From positions 121,214,971 to 121,278,970 of the forward strand of contig NC_051083.1 of assembly GCF_004664715.2 (NCBI RefSeq): a stretch of 64,000 bases of DNA. The letters run 5' to 3'. A program made the position numbers and the translations under genes. The notes under the pieces are model-generated. The model saw nothing but the letters and a program-made list of their open reading frames with translations, was not told where the DNA came from and did no database searches. Below are positions 23,878 to 37,269 of this stretch, one piece after another. Numbering within the stretch: position 1 is the first letter of the stretch; each line of letters starts with the position of its first letter. Source of the DNA: Peromyscus leucopus. Lineage: Eukaryota > Chordata > Mammalia > Rodentia > Cricetidae.

Positions 23878-24393
23878 CTATTTTAGTTATTTTTCTTGCT
23901 GCTATGACAAAATACCTGACAAGAAGAAATATTGAGAGAGGAAGACCATATTTGGACTTACAATCTAGGGCATGCAGTCCATCAAGGTGGGAGAAGTATG
24001 GTGGTATGAGCACGAGACAACTGAGATAATACATACTCCATCCACAGTCAGGAAGCAGACCACGAACTTGATGATCAATTCACTTTCTCCTTTTTCTTCA
24101 GTCCACAGCCCATAGAATGATGCTCAATTAACCCAATCTTGGAATATCCTCACAGAAATGCCCAGAGGTTTGTTCCCTCCCACCCTTTGGGTAATTTTAA
24201 ATCCTATCAAGTTGACAAGCTTAACCATTACAGTTATTTTGGCTCATGGTTTCAAGAGTATCAGTCCATAATTACTTGGCACTCATTATTCTGGTTCCAT
24301 GATGAAGTAGAACTTTATGGGGAAGGATGTGGTAGAGTAAAGCTCCTTTCTTTGTATTATGTAAGAAGCAGAAACTGTCAACAAAGAACCACA

Positions 24394-24441
<48 letters not shown>

Positions 24442-24600
24442 TTTAGGGTCATATGCCCAGTAATTTATTTCTTCCAAACATTTAAGAGCTCACTCAGCTA
24501 TGAATTTACCAGTGACTTAATCCATAACAAAGATTGTGCCCTCATGACACAATCACCTCATCATGGCACCACCCACTGGGGTCCAAGTCTTTAACTTATG
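23878..24600 (-). mobile_element. Old ERVL/MaLR-type LTR-derived region, interrupted by (TA)n
   Basis: Read on the minus strand, 'CTTGTCAACTTGATAGGATT', 'AAAAGGAGAAAGTGAATTGA' and 'GCTTCCTGACTGTGGATGGA' resemble conserved segments of old mammalian ERVL-group LTRs. Boundaries are unclear, and more than one element may be present. Confidence 0.45.
24394..24440. repeat. (TA)n microsatellite
   Basis: About 46 bp of uninterrupted TA repeat. Confidence 0.97.
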
Positions 24601-25369
24601 AGCTTTTGAGAAGGTCTTATATTTAAAAAAATAACAATTATTTCTTTCTGCAACTACCTAGGTCTCAGGGTTATTTTGTTAAGTCATTTACTACTCTTTT
24701 CTACTGTTTATCTTTTAGCTTTGTGATTATTTCTCTTAATCATCTCCTCTCTTTTTCTTTACAGTTTTGAGTTTCTTTGTGAACATTTAATGGAATTATG
24801 GGTGGTACCACAAAGAACTATGTTTCATGTGACATTTCATAGCTTCCTTGTTGTGTGATCTATATTGCATATAATTTATCCAGTCTAATTATACATTTCT
24901 ATAAATTTTAATAATTTTAGTGCTGTTCATCTGCCTCCACAGTACAGTTTTAGAACATTTCTGTCACTTAAAAAGGTTTTATGGCCATGTGTTGGCAATA
25001 CCCACACCCAGGCCAAGTGGACCAGTGATGTTTTTGTAACTATAAATTCCTCCTTTATATGTACTTATATAAAGAAAATCAAACAATATACAATGTTTTA
25101 CCTGTTTATTTCTTTCCTTAGTATTGTGTTTTTGAAATTTATTCATGTAGAATCTACCAGTAATCTTTCCCTTTAAAAAGGTGAATAGTATTCCACTGGA
25201 TGGATAAGTATATAGCTTATTTTTTTTTACCAGTTAATGGACTTTAGATCAATTCCCATTATTTTAAAAAATATTTTATTTTTATTTTATGTGTGGTATT
25301 ATGTGCACCACATGTGTACAGATTCAAATATAAATTCTGCATGTAACAGAAAACATACAATATTTTTCT

Positions 25370-25640
25370 TTCTTAGTCTGACTTATTTCACTTAATGTGA
25401 TGATTTCCATTTCTACCTATTTTCCTTAAAATATCATGATTTCATTTTTTGACACCTGAATGAAATTCCATTGTGTATATATTAATAGACATTTAGGCTG
25501 GTTGTATTTCTTAGCTACCAAGAATATGGGGCAAGAAATATGGTGTGCAGATATCTTTGTGGTAGAACTTAGAGCCCTTTGTGTGTACTCAGAAGTGATA
25601 AGATTGGTGGTCCATATGATAGTTCACACTTAATTTAATG
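25370..25640 (-). mobile_element. Old L1 3' fragment, reverse orientation
   Basis: 'TGAATGAAATTCCATTGTGT', 'GACATTTAGGCTGGTTGTAT' and 'TGGTGTGCAGATATCTTTG' are landmarks of old mammalian L1 near the ORF2/3' UTR, in reverse complement. Related fragments may extend leftwards to about 24960. Confidence 0.65.
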
Positions 25641-25810
25641 GGTTTCAATATGAAATGTTTATACATATTTTATTCTAATTAATTTCCTTCTACTGCCTAA
25701 CCCATTGATTCCTTCCTTTCCCCAAATAGGCCCCACTTCAGCTTTGATGCTGTATTGGTTTTCTTACTCTCTCATTTTCCTCATGATCCTCTTTCCAGTT
25801 GCAAGACCTA

Positions 25811-25911
<101 letters not shown>

Positions 25912-27730
25912 TGTTTGAATCCCGGTTTCAAGAAAACATACATTTATCTTTCTACATTTGGAGTAGTTTACTTAATATGAGGATTTGTTTTTTATAACTC
26001 AAGAGCTTTATATTTACTTAAAATTTGTCAGTATCTTTTTTTATCAACCATACCTCTGGTATCATACTAAATAATTTGCCTAATCCCAAAGTCAAATATT
26101 TTATTCTAAAAGTTTTAAGTTTTACCTCTGAAACATGGATAGAATAAATTTTAATTTTAGAATTAATTTTAATATTTTTGAGTATTTTCTCAGTAGTGTA
26201 AATTTGCTCTTTACGTATGCCACTAAAATACCACAGAACCATTTGTCAAAAGGAAATCTCCCTCTATTGCACTCATTGTACAACTGTATGAAATACCACT
26301 TAGTTGTTCATAAATGTAAGGGCATATTTTGAGGATTTCAGTTCATTTCTGCTAAGAAATTTGCCAATCTGTTTCCTAATATTACACTATCTTTACTTTT
26401 TAATTTATAATATTTTTTAAAATTAGATAGAACATGCATTTTTCCCAAGTTTGTTCTCTTTCACAATTGTTTTTGGATAGTCTCAATCCTTTTCCTTCCA
26501 CACAGATATTGGGAAAAACCTGTCAATTGGTGCAAAAATAAATTCACCTGAGAATACTATACAGATATTTTTCCCATCTTACCATATGGCCATGTTTAGT
26601 CTATGATCATGAAATCTCCCTGTTTATGTAGATTATTGTCGTCTTAGCTATAATGTGTAATATTCAAAATAATCCCATGATGGTCATTCTAACTTTTTTA
26701 TTTAAAATATTAATTACATGATTATACTTTAAAACTTTTATAAATATGATTTCTAAGATGATTTAAAATAACTTCACCCTTTCTCATAACTCCAAGTCTC
26801 TCTAAGTTTAAAAATTATTTTTACGTTAATAAAAATAACTGGTACACATAAAAGTGATTTAAATTGTGAAGAAATGCTGCTTTGTCAATTTAGAAGAAAA
26901 TACTTAAGATAAAACTTCAAACAATTTATAATAATTTAAATGAATAATAAATGATTTTTTTTAATTTATTTAATTCCTGACTGTCAGTTGTTATGTGAGA
27001 ATATACTTAAGTTTCATATTTACGATAAGTATCTGAAATAGAAAATATCATTCTGAAAAGATGCACATAGAATACTCTATAAATATATTGGCTCTTCATT
27101 TATGGAAATGGAATTCTTATTGTAGCATAATATTATAAACCTTTCTATATATCGTATACAAATTTTAAAAGTTACCCACAGCCACGATTATACTATGTAA
27201 CAGCCACAAAAGCTCAGTATCCTAATGGTATACATGTGTTTAGCTAATACTTCTCTGTGTGAGCAATTTTAGGCTAGGCTCTGTTGAACAGCTCTGTTAA
27301 TCCCAAATTTTCTGGAAATTGATCAGTCTATACTGAATTGGGCTATGGTATCAACTGCACTCCTTTTATTACCCTGGGATTCAAAAAAAACTGTCCTAAA
27401 TTATGTTATTTCTCTGGGAATAGCAAAGGTCCATGAGCAAGTAGAAGCAGAGAAGCCTCTTTGAGTTCTAAAGCCCAAACTAGTTCACTATTACTTCTTT
27501 CTTTCTCTACTTTCTATGGCAAGCCACCCAGTCCTGTTCAGATTTGAACTTTGGAGGACATTGAGGTGATATGTTTCACAGGAAAGATGAGGAATCTGAA
27601 ACAAAGATATGCACCAAAACCTTAGAATAGCTAAATACTAAAATTCTGAAGTCAGCATGTATTCAGTTATGATCATTTAAACTCACATTTGAGAATCTCC
27701 TCCTTGCTTTTTTTAAATGGCTTTCAATAA
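25912..27730. other. Very AT-rich intergenic sequence
   Basis: Among the most AT-rich parts of the window. No frame over 74 codons and no assignable repeat. Confidence 0.45.
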
Positions 27731-27734
27731 TCAC

Positions 27735-27848
27735 TATTTAGCTTGGTATAGAGACACATTCCTGTAATCCTAGTACTTTGGAGATAGGAAGATCACAAAT
27801 GCAAGGCTGCCCTTAGCTGCAAAGTAAGGCTTTGTCTAGAAAAAGAAG
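27735..27848 (+). mobile_element. Diverged B1-like SINE
   Basis: 'ACACATTCCTGTAATCCTAG' and 'AAGGCTGCCCTTAGCTGCAA' follow the B1 order but with much divergence and internal loss, suggesting an early B1/proto-B1 copy. Confidence 0.6.
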
Positions 27849-27849
27849 C

Positions 27850-28870
27850 CAATCCATTGTCAGAGTGAGGCAATAATGAAACTGTTTTAACTGAGTATTT
27901 CTTCCACATTCTGTGACTTAAGTAAAGGAATACATGTCTAAGAAAGGCTTATATTGGCTGTTAACCTACACAGTATACCAAAGCTAAAGACATCTCAGTA
28001 ATGCTTTGTAATATCACAGCTAATGTATTTAATTTGATAAGAAAAACAACTGACTTAGCACTTTTAAAGCTGTGCTTCATGTATTTTTTTCTAACCATAT
28101 ATATGACACCCCCTCTCATAGCTATCAAGTATTAATAGCTGTATATTTCAATACTCCCTCACTATCTGTATTAAGGAGATTCTCAGTGGGGTATTTAACT
28201 TGTCAGTTGGTATGATTTTTATTCGGTCAAATCCCACATAACCACTAAATAGTGGAAATATCTCAGTGTATTACAAAAGCAAAGTAACATTTGACATGTA
28301 ATTAGACCATACTCATTTAGTAAATCGTATTAGGAACAAAGGGAAATTACAATTTGAACAAACATCAAGAAAATATTCAAAAGCTAGTGTTTTATCTGAA
28401 TTTATGGTTTCACTTCACCAAGTGAATAGAAGTTATCTGACCAAGTGAATTATAAATGCAGAAACAAATAAGTACCAAATTGTTTAAACTCAAAATTGTG
28501 TAAAAACTTCTGTTAATAAAAATCTTAACACTATACCACAGTCTAAACACATTAAAAAGCCATGTAGCATCCAGATGGTTCTATGTTCTCAGAATTCCCT
28601 GAAACATAAATTAATCATACATTTTGGTTATAGGTAAATATATGTTTGAAACAAATCATTGGTTCAGTACAAGTCCTCAGCTACTTGCTAATCTGTTGTT
28701 CCACTAGGAAACTGGCCATAACTTCTTTTGAATCTATTCATTTTAACAACCGATTCGTGAGTCCTCATTATTTATAAACCCTGAGGCAAATGCTATATAT
28801 TTCCAGATATGGTTCTAGAAGATTTCAGTCTAAGAAAAGGAGATTAATACTAATGACGGTAAGAAATAAT
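27850..28870. other. Intergenic sequence, nothing recognised
   Basis: About 1 kb of AT-rich sequence without frames or SINEs, just left of an ancient MIR. Confidence 0.4.
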
Positions 28871-28874
28871 TCTG

Positions 28875-29065
28875 AGTGTTTATTCCATGCTAGTCATAGT
28901 GTTAAGTATCAGATTGTCATTATGTTATTTAATCCTCAGAATTCTAACATTAAGTATTATCAGTATGCTCATTTTACCAATGACGTAATGAAGTCCTAGT
29001 ATGGACAAATAATAGGTACATGGTTTCATAGCTAGTAAAACTTACAGCATGATTTGAAGATAGTT
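28875..29065 (-). mobile_element. MIR SINE, reverse orientation (ancient)
   Basis: 'TGAGTGTTTATTCCATGCTA', 'TTATTTAATCCTCAGAATTC', 'GCTCATTTTACCAATGACG' and 'CATAGCTAGTAAAACTTACAG' follow, in order, the reverse complement of the MIR consensus. MIR predates the rodent radiation, so this marks undisturbed ancestral sequence. Confidence 0.8.
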
Positions 29066-29069
29066 CTTT

Positions 29070-29780
29070 TGGACTTGGCACTTCATTGTTCAATTAGAGA
29101 TAAGTGGTCTTATTAGGAAAGAGTGCAGTAATCTCCAGGAGAAGAAATTTATTAGCTATTAAGGATGTGAGTCATAAATATGTATCCTACAGTGAGAAAG
29201 ATAATTTCAGTAAATGGGATACAGAAGCAAAATTCAAACTCTACAGAGCATGTTTAGGCAATGACAAGGAAGTTGGTGATGGCTCATGTATCTGGCATAT
29301 GAAGTAGGAAAGAAAGCATGGGGGAAATGAGCCTGAAATGATAGTTTAGGGTGATGTTGACACATATTGTTAACAATTTTCATGGAAAGCTAGGCCTTGG
29401 TTTTAAAGACAGTAGCCCTCCATGGATGGTGTTTCATAATAACGAATGATGAGTTTAAAATGATGAGATCTCTATGTCCATTTAAATGGTGCTGCTATGT
29501 GCTTCTGTTTCAAAAGCTGCAAGCCTTTGTTATTGTGGCATGCAGGGGTTAATCATGGGAATGTATGACTTGCCAAGATTCAAATATCAGAATAAGTCAT
29601 CCTATCAGAAGACAAAACATGTCTCACTGGTAGCTAAGGAGCTTTTGCAATTGATTGCTGTAGGAGAGGAAGTCAGTTTTAGTTGTGTGGCCCATGACAG
29701 GGTAAAAAATTCTAGTGGAAGGCTGAATATCCAAGAATATATGAGTAACACAAATTGTACTTTACAGGACACAAATTGTA
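29070..29780. other. Intergenic sequence with short frames, no gene recognised
   Basis: Frames at 29104-29307 and 29486-29788 (67 and 100 codons) lack recognisable domains. The second runs into an L1 3' end and a small direct repeat ('ACACAAATTGTACTTT' twice, about 29749 and 29769). Confidence 0.35.
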
Positions 29781-29784
29781 CTTT

Positions 29785-29905
29785 GTGAGGGTACAAAGTT
29801 GGGAGGGTAGGAAAAGGGGTGGGCCTAGCAGTACTTGGGAGAGGGCTGAATATGATTCAAACATGTACAAAATTCTCAAAAGAAATGAGAAAAAGCACAA
29901 AAGAA
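29785..29905 (+). mobile_element. L1 3' terminal fragment
   Basis: 'GAGGGTACAAAGTTGGGAGG', 'GGAGAGGGCTGAATATGATT' and an A-rich end resemble the last about 120 bp of rodent L1 in the plus orientation. Confidence 0.5.
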
Positions 29906-30639
29906 AGCCATAAATCATTTGAATAGATATAAAAAATTCTTTGACAATATTTAATGTGGAGTATATATTTAAAAATATATAAAGCTATTAAAAGCTCCCA
30001 GAAATCTAGCAGTAGAAGGGAGTCAGTATGGGTGGCTAAGAGAAGAAGCTTGACAAGCTCATTTTTGAACCAATTTCAGTAATGAACATATGGAGAAGCT
30101 ATAAGGTGTTTGCTATATTAAACAATCTTCATAGTTAGATGTTTGTAAAACCTGGAGTATTTGAGATTTTATTTTCCAAATGGATAAAATTTCTAGTAGA
30201 CCTTCGGGAATATCAAGTTTCTTTGGAGAACTCTGTACATTATTAGTTTAAAGATACCACTTGCATAAAGATTCATCTGCAACGAACTGGTTAAAGAAGT
30301 GATAACATATAACATCACAGCAGAACGGAAAATGAAGTTTCATGATTTATTGAAGTTATGGTTTGTTTGAATTTCCATCCTGACTTTCCGTCTCACCTTA
30401 CTGTCTTTGCATTGAGTAGTTTTTCTACCTGGGATGTTCACCTCCTGTCTCAGTTGTGGATTCACTCCTAATGATCATATGACACTTAGCTTGGGCATTA
30501 CTACTTTTTCCAAAGCTACCTTAGCATATATTCCTGTGTACATCTTAATTCAGTGTATATTTGATTGGCAACCTGTCTCTGCTTCTTGCCTCCATATACT
30601 CCTACTTTTTCTGATATTGACTTGCAGTATTATATTTGT
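29906..30639. other. Intergenic sequence, nothing recognised
   Basis: A 69-codon hydrophobic frame at 30434-30643 has no recognisable identity and lacks gene context. Confidence 0.35.
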
Positions 30640-30790
30640 TTAAATATTTAGTGAAAACAAATTCTTTTCATACAATATATTCTAATAATGGTCTCTCCTC
30701 TCCCAACTTCTCCTAGGTCCTCCCCACTCATCAACTCTACCCCTTCATTCTTTTTCTCTTTAGAAACAGACTAAATAATTTTGAAGTCTA
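30640..30790 (-). mobile_element. L1 3' UTR fragment, reverse orientation
   Basis: 'TTTCATACAATATATTCTAA' followed by a CT-rich block and 'CTTTTTCTCTTTAGAAACAG' match the left ends of the L1 fragments at 8010 and 35330. Confidence 0.6.
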
Positions 30791-30799
30791 TGAGTTCAA

Positions 30800-31730
30800 G
30801 AACAGGCTTATTCATATAAGAACCCTCAGATTTTACACCATTTATATGCAATAGCACATTTGCTGAATAACGAACACACACATAACTGAGTATCTAATAC
30901 ATTTGGCAAAGCAATTTAATTTCTTAAGATTTACAATTTTAATCATAAATGCTATAAAATGAGATGAGATCAGTTTTCTTTATAATCAATGCTTACTTTT
31001 AACTTAATGGGTTATTTATTTTGAAAGGACAACAAATGTTTGAACTAAAAACTGGATAAAGCTGAACTAGTTCACCTATCCTTGCTCAAGAGTAATACCA
31101 TGGCACACCAAAGTACACTTGAAATAATTAGCACTAAAACCAATTTGAAGTACTGTGTCCTTATCACATCAAATTTTAGGCACAGTTGACCCTACTTGTC
31201 CTTTTCCTTTTTGTCTTTGGATGGTTACAATTTTCTTTTTCATTATTAAATTTTGTATATCCTCTGTGCTAAGATATAGGATCCATTTCCTAATTTCAAA
31301 TGATTGACAGAAGTCCTCAGTAAATGTTTGAACTACTGACTTCATATTAATATCAAAATGATGTCATGATATCAGGAGAGGTATCATAAAAGTACAAATT
31401 AGCACTTGGCTATTTCTCTAATTTGAACACTTAGGTCTACTGAATTCTAAAATTATGAATTCAAAGAGATCTCAGATTTTTCTCTTTAATAGTATAAAGG
31501 AAGCTTCAACAAGTTTTTATGAATTCCTATAGAAATACCTGCTGATTGACTTATTTGGCATATTACACAAAGTATATATCCAATACAAAGCTCTTGTGTG
31601 TGGCATGTTATTGCTTATCTGCATTATAAATTACTTATTATAGGATATTTTAGTTTAATTTTCTCTCATAGAGGAATTTGGGACTCAAGATTCCCATCCA
31701 TCAAATAGTAACACTTTCATCTACAATGAT
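30800..31730. other. AT-rich intergenic sequence
   Basis: No gene, SINE or LTR edge is visible. Confidence 0.4.
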
Positions 31731-31734
31731 GAAC

Positions 31735-32140
31735 TGTAGGTAATTCTTGGAAGGTATTTTAAACAGAAGTTTCTGTCCTGCCAGCAACTCGCAAATACCC
31801 AGTAGCTGCTTCCCAAATAATTGACTTGATGGCTTAGTATTATATATAAATGCTCAGCCAATAGCTCAGGCTTATTACTGACTAGCTCTTACAATTAAAG
31901 TAACCCATAATTCTTATCTATGTTTAGCCACATGCCTTGGTATCTTCACCCAGTATGACATTCGCATCTTGCTTCCTCTGCATCTGTCTGGGGACTCCTG
32001 ACTCCATCTTTCCTCTTCCCAGAATTCTTAGTTTGGTCACCTCACCTGCACTTCCAACCTGGCTACTGGCCAATCAGCATTTTATTAAACCAATTAGAGT
32101 GACAAATCCTTACAGTGTACAAGAGGATTATTCCACAGCA
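31735..32140 (-). mobile_element. LTR, family 'A', reverse orientation, diverged
   Basis: 'GGCTACTGGCCAATCAGCAT', 'CTTCCTCTTCCCAGAATTC' and 'TAGCTCAGGCTTATTACTGA' are shared with the LTRs at 54561, 56630 and 62289 (all minus) and with 51746 (plus). The right end, TTCCACAGCA, equals the family end. I could not find a clear duplication, and the left limit is approximate. Confidence 0.65.
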
Positions 32141-35100
32141 AGATATAGACTTTTAAGAAGTCTCTCTATATACACAAAGCTGTGTGTGTGTATAAAGCAG
32201 TGTTTGGATACCGGCTACAGAGGTAGATAACCTGGTAGTTCCTCATTCCAAGAAGCCCAGCACCATCATTATTATTGATTTGACATTCCTGTTTCATATA
32301 ATGTTTTATTTTCCAAATGTATCATAAATTCGTCATATCATTTCTTCTTTTAGAAATCAGAACTTAAATGGCCATTCATATTTTATTACAATCATTATCA
32401 CTGATTAAATCACTTAAAAGTCAGCCCTCACTTAAAACAGTTCAGAAATTTTATCCATGCACATGATTTGGTAGTCACATTTAATATATTTTTTACTATG
32501 CACATCTCAGCATTAGACTGCATTCTCAATAGAACACCTATAGGCATCCTTAATATTGTTAGACCTATGCCTCAAAGTATGTGCAGGGAAAAGCAAGAAG
32601 GAGCCTCTCAACTTTCCAGCAACTTGAACCTCTTTCTCATCTCAATTCAGTAGAATTGAATGGTCTATGAAGGTTTTTCTTTATTTGTAGTTCACTAAAT
32701 AACAGATGAACATGGCAAATAAGTGAAAGCAAGATTAAAGGCTCTTACTACACATATGAAAACTTTAATGATGAGAAACGTAATTTTCATATGTATACAG
32801 ATTTGATTTAAAGTCACATTGTAAAAATTATATTGAATTTGAAATCCCTCCAGGAATACATCAACACAGCTTCTTTTCATGTTATATTAGTGTTATCCTA
32901 AAACTTAAGCATTTCTTTTTAAAATATACTCAAGAAAGAACATAGTTTAATTACACGGAGAGAAGCCAACAGAAATACTTTTGGCACAGAAGTTTGTGTG
33001 CTGTCAGAGTATAATTTATTTCTATGCACTTAATATACAGAGAAGAAGAAAGAATATATTTTCCTCTGAGCTTATTGTTTACTACATTCTCTTTGAAATG
33101 AGTGGGATAGAATTAAGTAGCACAAAAAGCCCATGATTTTTACCCTTTTCAACCCAAATAAGATGAGCATTAATCTATCTAAAGTTTGTTTATTCTAAAT
33201 ATTCTAATTGTAGGTTAGATTACCCAGGAAGCCTTTCTGAGATGGATTCACTATGCCATATATTTTCTAATAAGTACCCTTGAGATACAAAGCAGTGGAG
33301 AGGAAAAGGAAATAAGCACAAATATACTGTGAGACAAGTTAATTTGTGATGCAGACGAATAACAGTCACATTCAAACCCCACAGGGATCTCTAAGTATTG
33401 TTGTACTTCAAAGGTGGTACACTCCACAGTGTGTGGCTATGACCAGTCTTACATATGCCTCAATCAATTATTTATTTTGTCTAGGCCACCTTGACATGAG
33501 TTATGGCATTTAGCAACACACCTCTCTGCAGATAAAGTGATCTCTGCTCTAATTACTGCAGATGGTCTGACAACAATATTCTCGATAGCTAGGGCAATGA
33601 CTCCTCCACTGAAGGACATTCTGAGTACCACATCACTCTGTCCATGTATTGTGCTAGGCCCTAGAAGCACAGAAGTAGAAACAATTTCTGTTCTTGATAA
33701 GGGCGGTAAAAGCATGGAAGAACTCCAGAGAAATACTGATATGTCTATATTGAAAGGCTGAAGGAGCTGGAGTTTGATATCCACAGGCAAAGGCAGTAGC
33801 AATAAACACACTTGATCTGGAAGAATGGAGCTTGTGCATGCTGATTTAACTTTGTTTTCTTTCATTTTTATTCTATAGTTGCTCCTAATTTACTGGAAGG
33901 TGATGTGGCCTTTGTCACAATAGGTCTTTTCCTTTCAGCTCCTCTCCCATAGGTCAGTCTTCTCTGGAAACTCTCTCACAGACACATCTAAAACTATTTT
34001 CTACTAATCCCCAGCTATTTCTCAGTGTAATAAAGTTAACAATCAATTATGCATCACGATACATTTTATGCAAATGGATAAGTAGAGCATGCTACACTTC
34101 TATCTTTGTATCATCATCTACAGCAACAGTGGACTTCTAGCACACCTCCTACAAAAGAATCTGAATCTTCTGGGTCCTTCATACTTGTAAGCAGAAACAA
34201 GATCAATGTCTCATCATTTCATAGCTAGATTGTATCAACAGCAGACTTCTGAGTGATTTCTTTCCTACTTTTAATCATTCTCTCTCCTCTCCCTGCATTG
34301 AGAATCTTCTATATATGGCCGGCAGAATGAGGTGTAAGAAATTTAAATGAGATTATGGCAATATCATTGCTAAATACTTACTATAGTTCCCAACAACACA
34401 CAAGAGAAACGTTATATTTTGTGTTGCATATATAACCTGATAGTTATTTGTCCCCTGGTAATATCCTTTGCCTTGTATCTCATTATTCCCCGACATCAGA
34501 GTCAGAATGATCAAAAGTGGTGTTCTCAGGATGCCAAATAGTTTGGCACTTATTCAAGTCAATGTTCTTTAAATACTTCTTCAGCCATTTTTAATTGAGG
34601 ATATGAGGAATGGATTTCCTAATGATACAATATTGTTCCCCTTTATGTTACAGGTAAAGGATTTTTGACAGTAATTTATTCTATACAGTTTCTAACTTCT
34701 GATGATTTTTTGGGGGGAAGCACAGGAACAATTTAAAATGTAACCACTAGATAAAATTTCTAATTCCAAATAGATAATTGCTGACTTTACTGCTGAATTT
34801 AAGTGACTGCTCTTTGACTATCTTCAGATTTGGTTGAGACAACTGTAGTTGGAACATGCAACCAACATATGTGTTGCAAGAGACCTTCAAGAATGAGACT
34901 ATGGCACCATTAGGAACATTTTTATCTCTTAAAATATTGAGTACTTCAGTTAAAGAGCATGCACTTTCTATGTTGCCCATTATGTGATGAGTCATGACTA
35001 GAAATATGAAAACTAGAATAATTTAATAAACAAATGAATGCATATAAAACAATAGATTGACAGTCTCTGTAGCTATTGGCAAGAGACTTTCTGGAATTGG

Positions 35101-35150
35101 GTTCTGGCCCTAACTACCTTGTCTGGTTAGCATATATATTTGTAAACTTT
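32141..35150. other. Long low-repeat interval, no gene recognised
   Basis: Three kilobases without any SINE or LTR I can identify, which is unusual in this window. The longest frame is 33464-33865 on the minus strand (133 codons); it has no motif I know, and there are overlapping frames on both strands. The interval may be unique ancestral sequence and is the best place to look for conserved non-coding elements. Confidence 0.4.
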
Positions 35151-35159
35151 CAATATGCT

Positions 35160-35860
35160 ATAGATTCTTTTTCATTTTTGAAGACAGGCTTTTATTAGGG
35201 GTAGGTGAGGAAATGCACACATAGAGCAAGTGTGTAGAGAAAAAGACCCTCTGCAAAGCAGAGGGAGAGGGGCTCAGGAAGCTGAAGCCCCTTGCCATTG
35301 ATTCTTTTCTTTTCCCCCCACTTATAGAAAATATTCTTTTCTCATACAATATATACTGGTTAGAGTTTTCCCTTCCTCTACTCATCCCAGTTCCTCCCAC
35401 ATCCCCTTCCCTCCAGATCCACTCCCTTTCTGTTATTAGAAAAGAACAGGCTTCCAAGCAATAACAACAAAATATAACAAAATAAAATATAAGATAAAAC
35501 AAACAAAAAACATCACATCTGAGTTGAACAAGGCAAACCAACAGAAGAATAGGAGCCCCAAGAGAAGGTTCAAGAATCAGAGACCTACCCATACTCAGGA
35601 GTTCTATAAAAACATTAAAGTTAATGTTAAAAGAGTTTAAAGAGAACCTGATGTAGACCTGTGTAGGCCCTGTGCTTGCTGTTTCAGTTTCTGTGAATTC
35701 ATATGAGCTTTGCTTGGTTGATTTAGAGGGCCTTGTTCTCCTGGGGTTCCTCATATCCCTTCTGGCTCTTACAGTCTTTCCATCTCCTCTTCTGTGGCAT
35801 CCCCTGAGCTCTGAGGGAAGAGATTTTATGGAGACATAGTATTTAGAGTTTTATATTCCA

Positions 35861-35917
<57 letters not shown>

Positions 35918-37030
35918 ATTTCTGACTGTAGGTCTCATGTATTTATTTATTCCCATATGCTGAAGGATAAAATATCTCCGATGATGGTTAAATATGAATA
36001 AGGCACTTACTATGAGTATAGCAGAATATCATTAGGAGTCATTTTATCACTACTTATTTTTTTTTAATACCAGTAGTATTTGATTTTACCCTAGGTATCT
36101 GGACTATTTAGTCTCTTGTTCTTGATCATCCAAGCCCTGGCATATTTTGCACAAAGGACAGTATTGTAGATCAAAGGTTTTGTGGCTGGGTTGGTATAAA
36201 TGTTTCTCTTTTTGGTAGCTTGCAGAATACCTTCCCAGACCAAAGATAGTATGGGGGTGAAGGTTCTATGTAGGCACCATCTTGAACTCTTTATGTTCAA
36301 TGAGTTCTATGGGTATTGTCTTCAGCAATGGGACCTTGCAGTCAGTTTATGGAGAGCAACCTATTGTCTTGCAAACATCCTAGGTTGTTTGGGTACTTCC
36401 ATGGGACCCTTTTGGCCAACAACTCATTTGGATATAATACATTCATAAACTTTGGTGACAAGAGATGGCCAGTTGAAACTCTTCTGTCTCCCCCATCATT
36501 TAGAGACTTTGATAGGATTCCCTTCATATATTTTAGGAAGTTCCTACTACATTAAGTTTCCATGCCACCCTTCAAATGCCCCTCAATTTGACTGACTCTC
36601 CCCATGTTTCCTTTCCCTCCCCACATGATCTTCCCATTCCATTCCCCCTGCCCCTAGTTGTTCACCCATAAAATCTATTCTGTTTTCCTCTCCCAGGGAA
36701 ATTCCTGTGTCCCCCTCATAGAACCCTCCTCTTTACATAAGTTTTCTGGGTCTGGATTGTAGCTTGGTTATCATTTACTTAAGAGCTAATATCCACTTAC
36801 AAGTGAATACATACCATATTTATCTTTTGGGTCTGGCTTACCTCACTCAGGATGTTTTTTTTTTCTAGTTGTATCCATTTGCCTGCAAATTTCCTGAGGT
36901 CAATTTTTAGCAGCTAATTAATAGTCCATTGTGTAAGTGTACCACATTTTCTTTATCTGTTCTGTTGAGGGACATCTAGGTTGTTTCCAATTTCTGCCTA
37001 TTTTGAATAGAGCAGCAATGCCATAGATTC
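35160..37030 (-). mobile_element. L1 (Lx-type) 3' UTR, long fragment, reverse orientation
   Basis: It runs from a T-rich left end (35165-35190) through the A-rich block (35455-35520), 'CATCCCCTGAGCTCTGAGG', 'TCTATGTAGGCACCATCTTG', 'GGGACCCTTTTGGCCAACAA' and 'ATATCCACTTACAAGTGAAT' to 'CAGGATG' and 'CTGCAAATTTCCTGAGGTCA'. These are consecutive landmarks of rodent L1 3' sequence. A (TC)n run sits inside. The 198-codon frame on the minus strand at 35158-35754 is UTR sequence and not a gene. Confidence 0.8.
35869..35916. repeat. (TC)n microsatellite inside L1
   Basis: About 46 bp of uninterrupted TC repeat at the place where other L1 copies read 'CAAGGTCTCTCACTCTCTG', so it expanded from a native CT patch. 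Confidence 0.95.
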
Positions 37031-37269
37031 TTAAACACATACTTCTTGGCTACATTGTTATATCTTCCTTACACATCCTCCTTTTTGACAAATTATAATT
37101 ATATGTAACTTTGAGGTACATAGCAATGCTTTAAATAGTGTTAATGAATATTTCAAGATAATTAATGGATTTATCATCATAAATACTTAACATTTATTAC
37201 TTCAATCTAATTGAAGTGTTCTACCCTTTGATTAGCATCATCTCATTTTGCTATCCCTATTCTCTAATA

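Noticed and set aside
31735..32140. A 6-bp duplication for this LTR
   Set aside because: I looked for AGATAT or a similar repeat at the left end and found none, so its limits and solo status stay uncertain.
33464..33865. A 133-codon minus-strand frame
   Set aside because: No recognisable domain, no splice or promoter context, and an overlapping 74-codon frame on the other strand. Kept only as a point to check.
35158..35754. A 198-codon minus-strand frame, the second longest in the window
   Set aside because: It lies wholly inside L1 3' UTR sequence that is homologous to non-coding L1 DNA at 8-9 kb.
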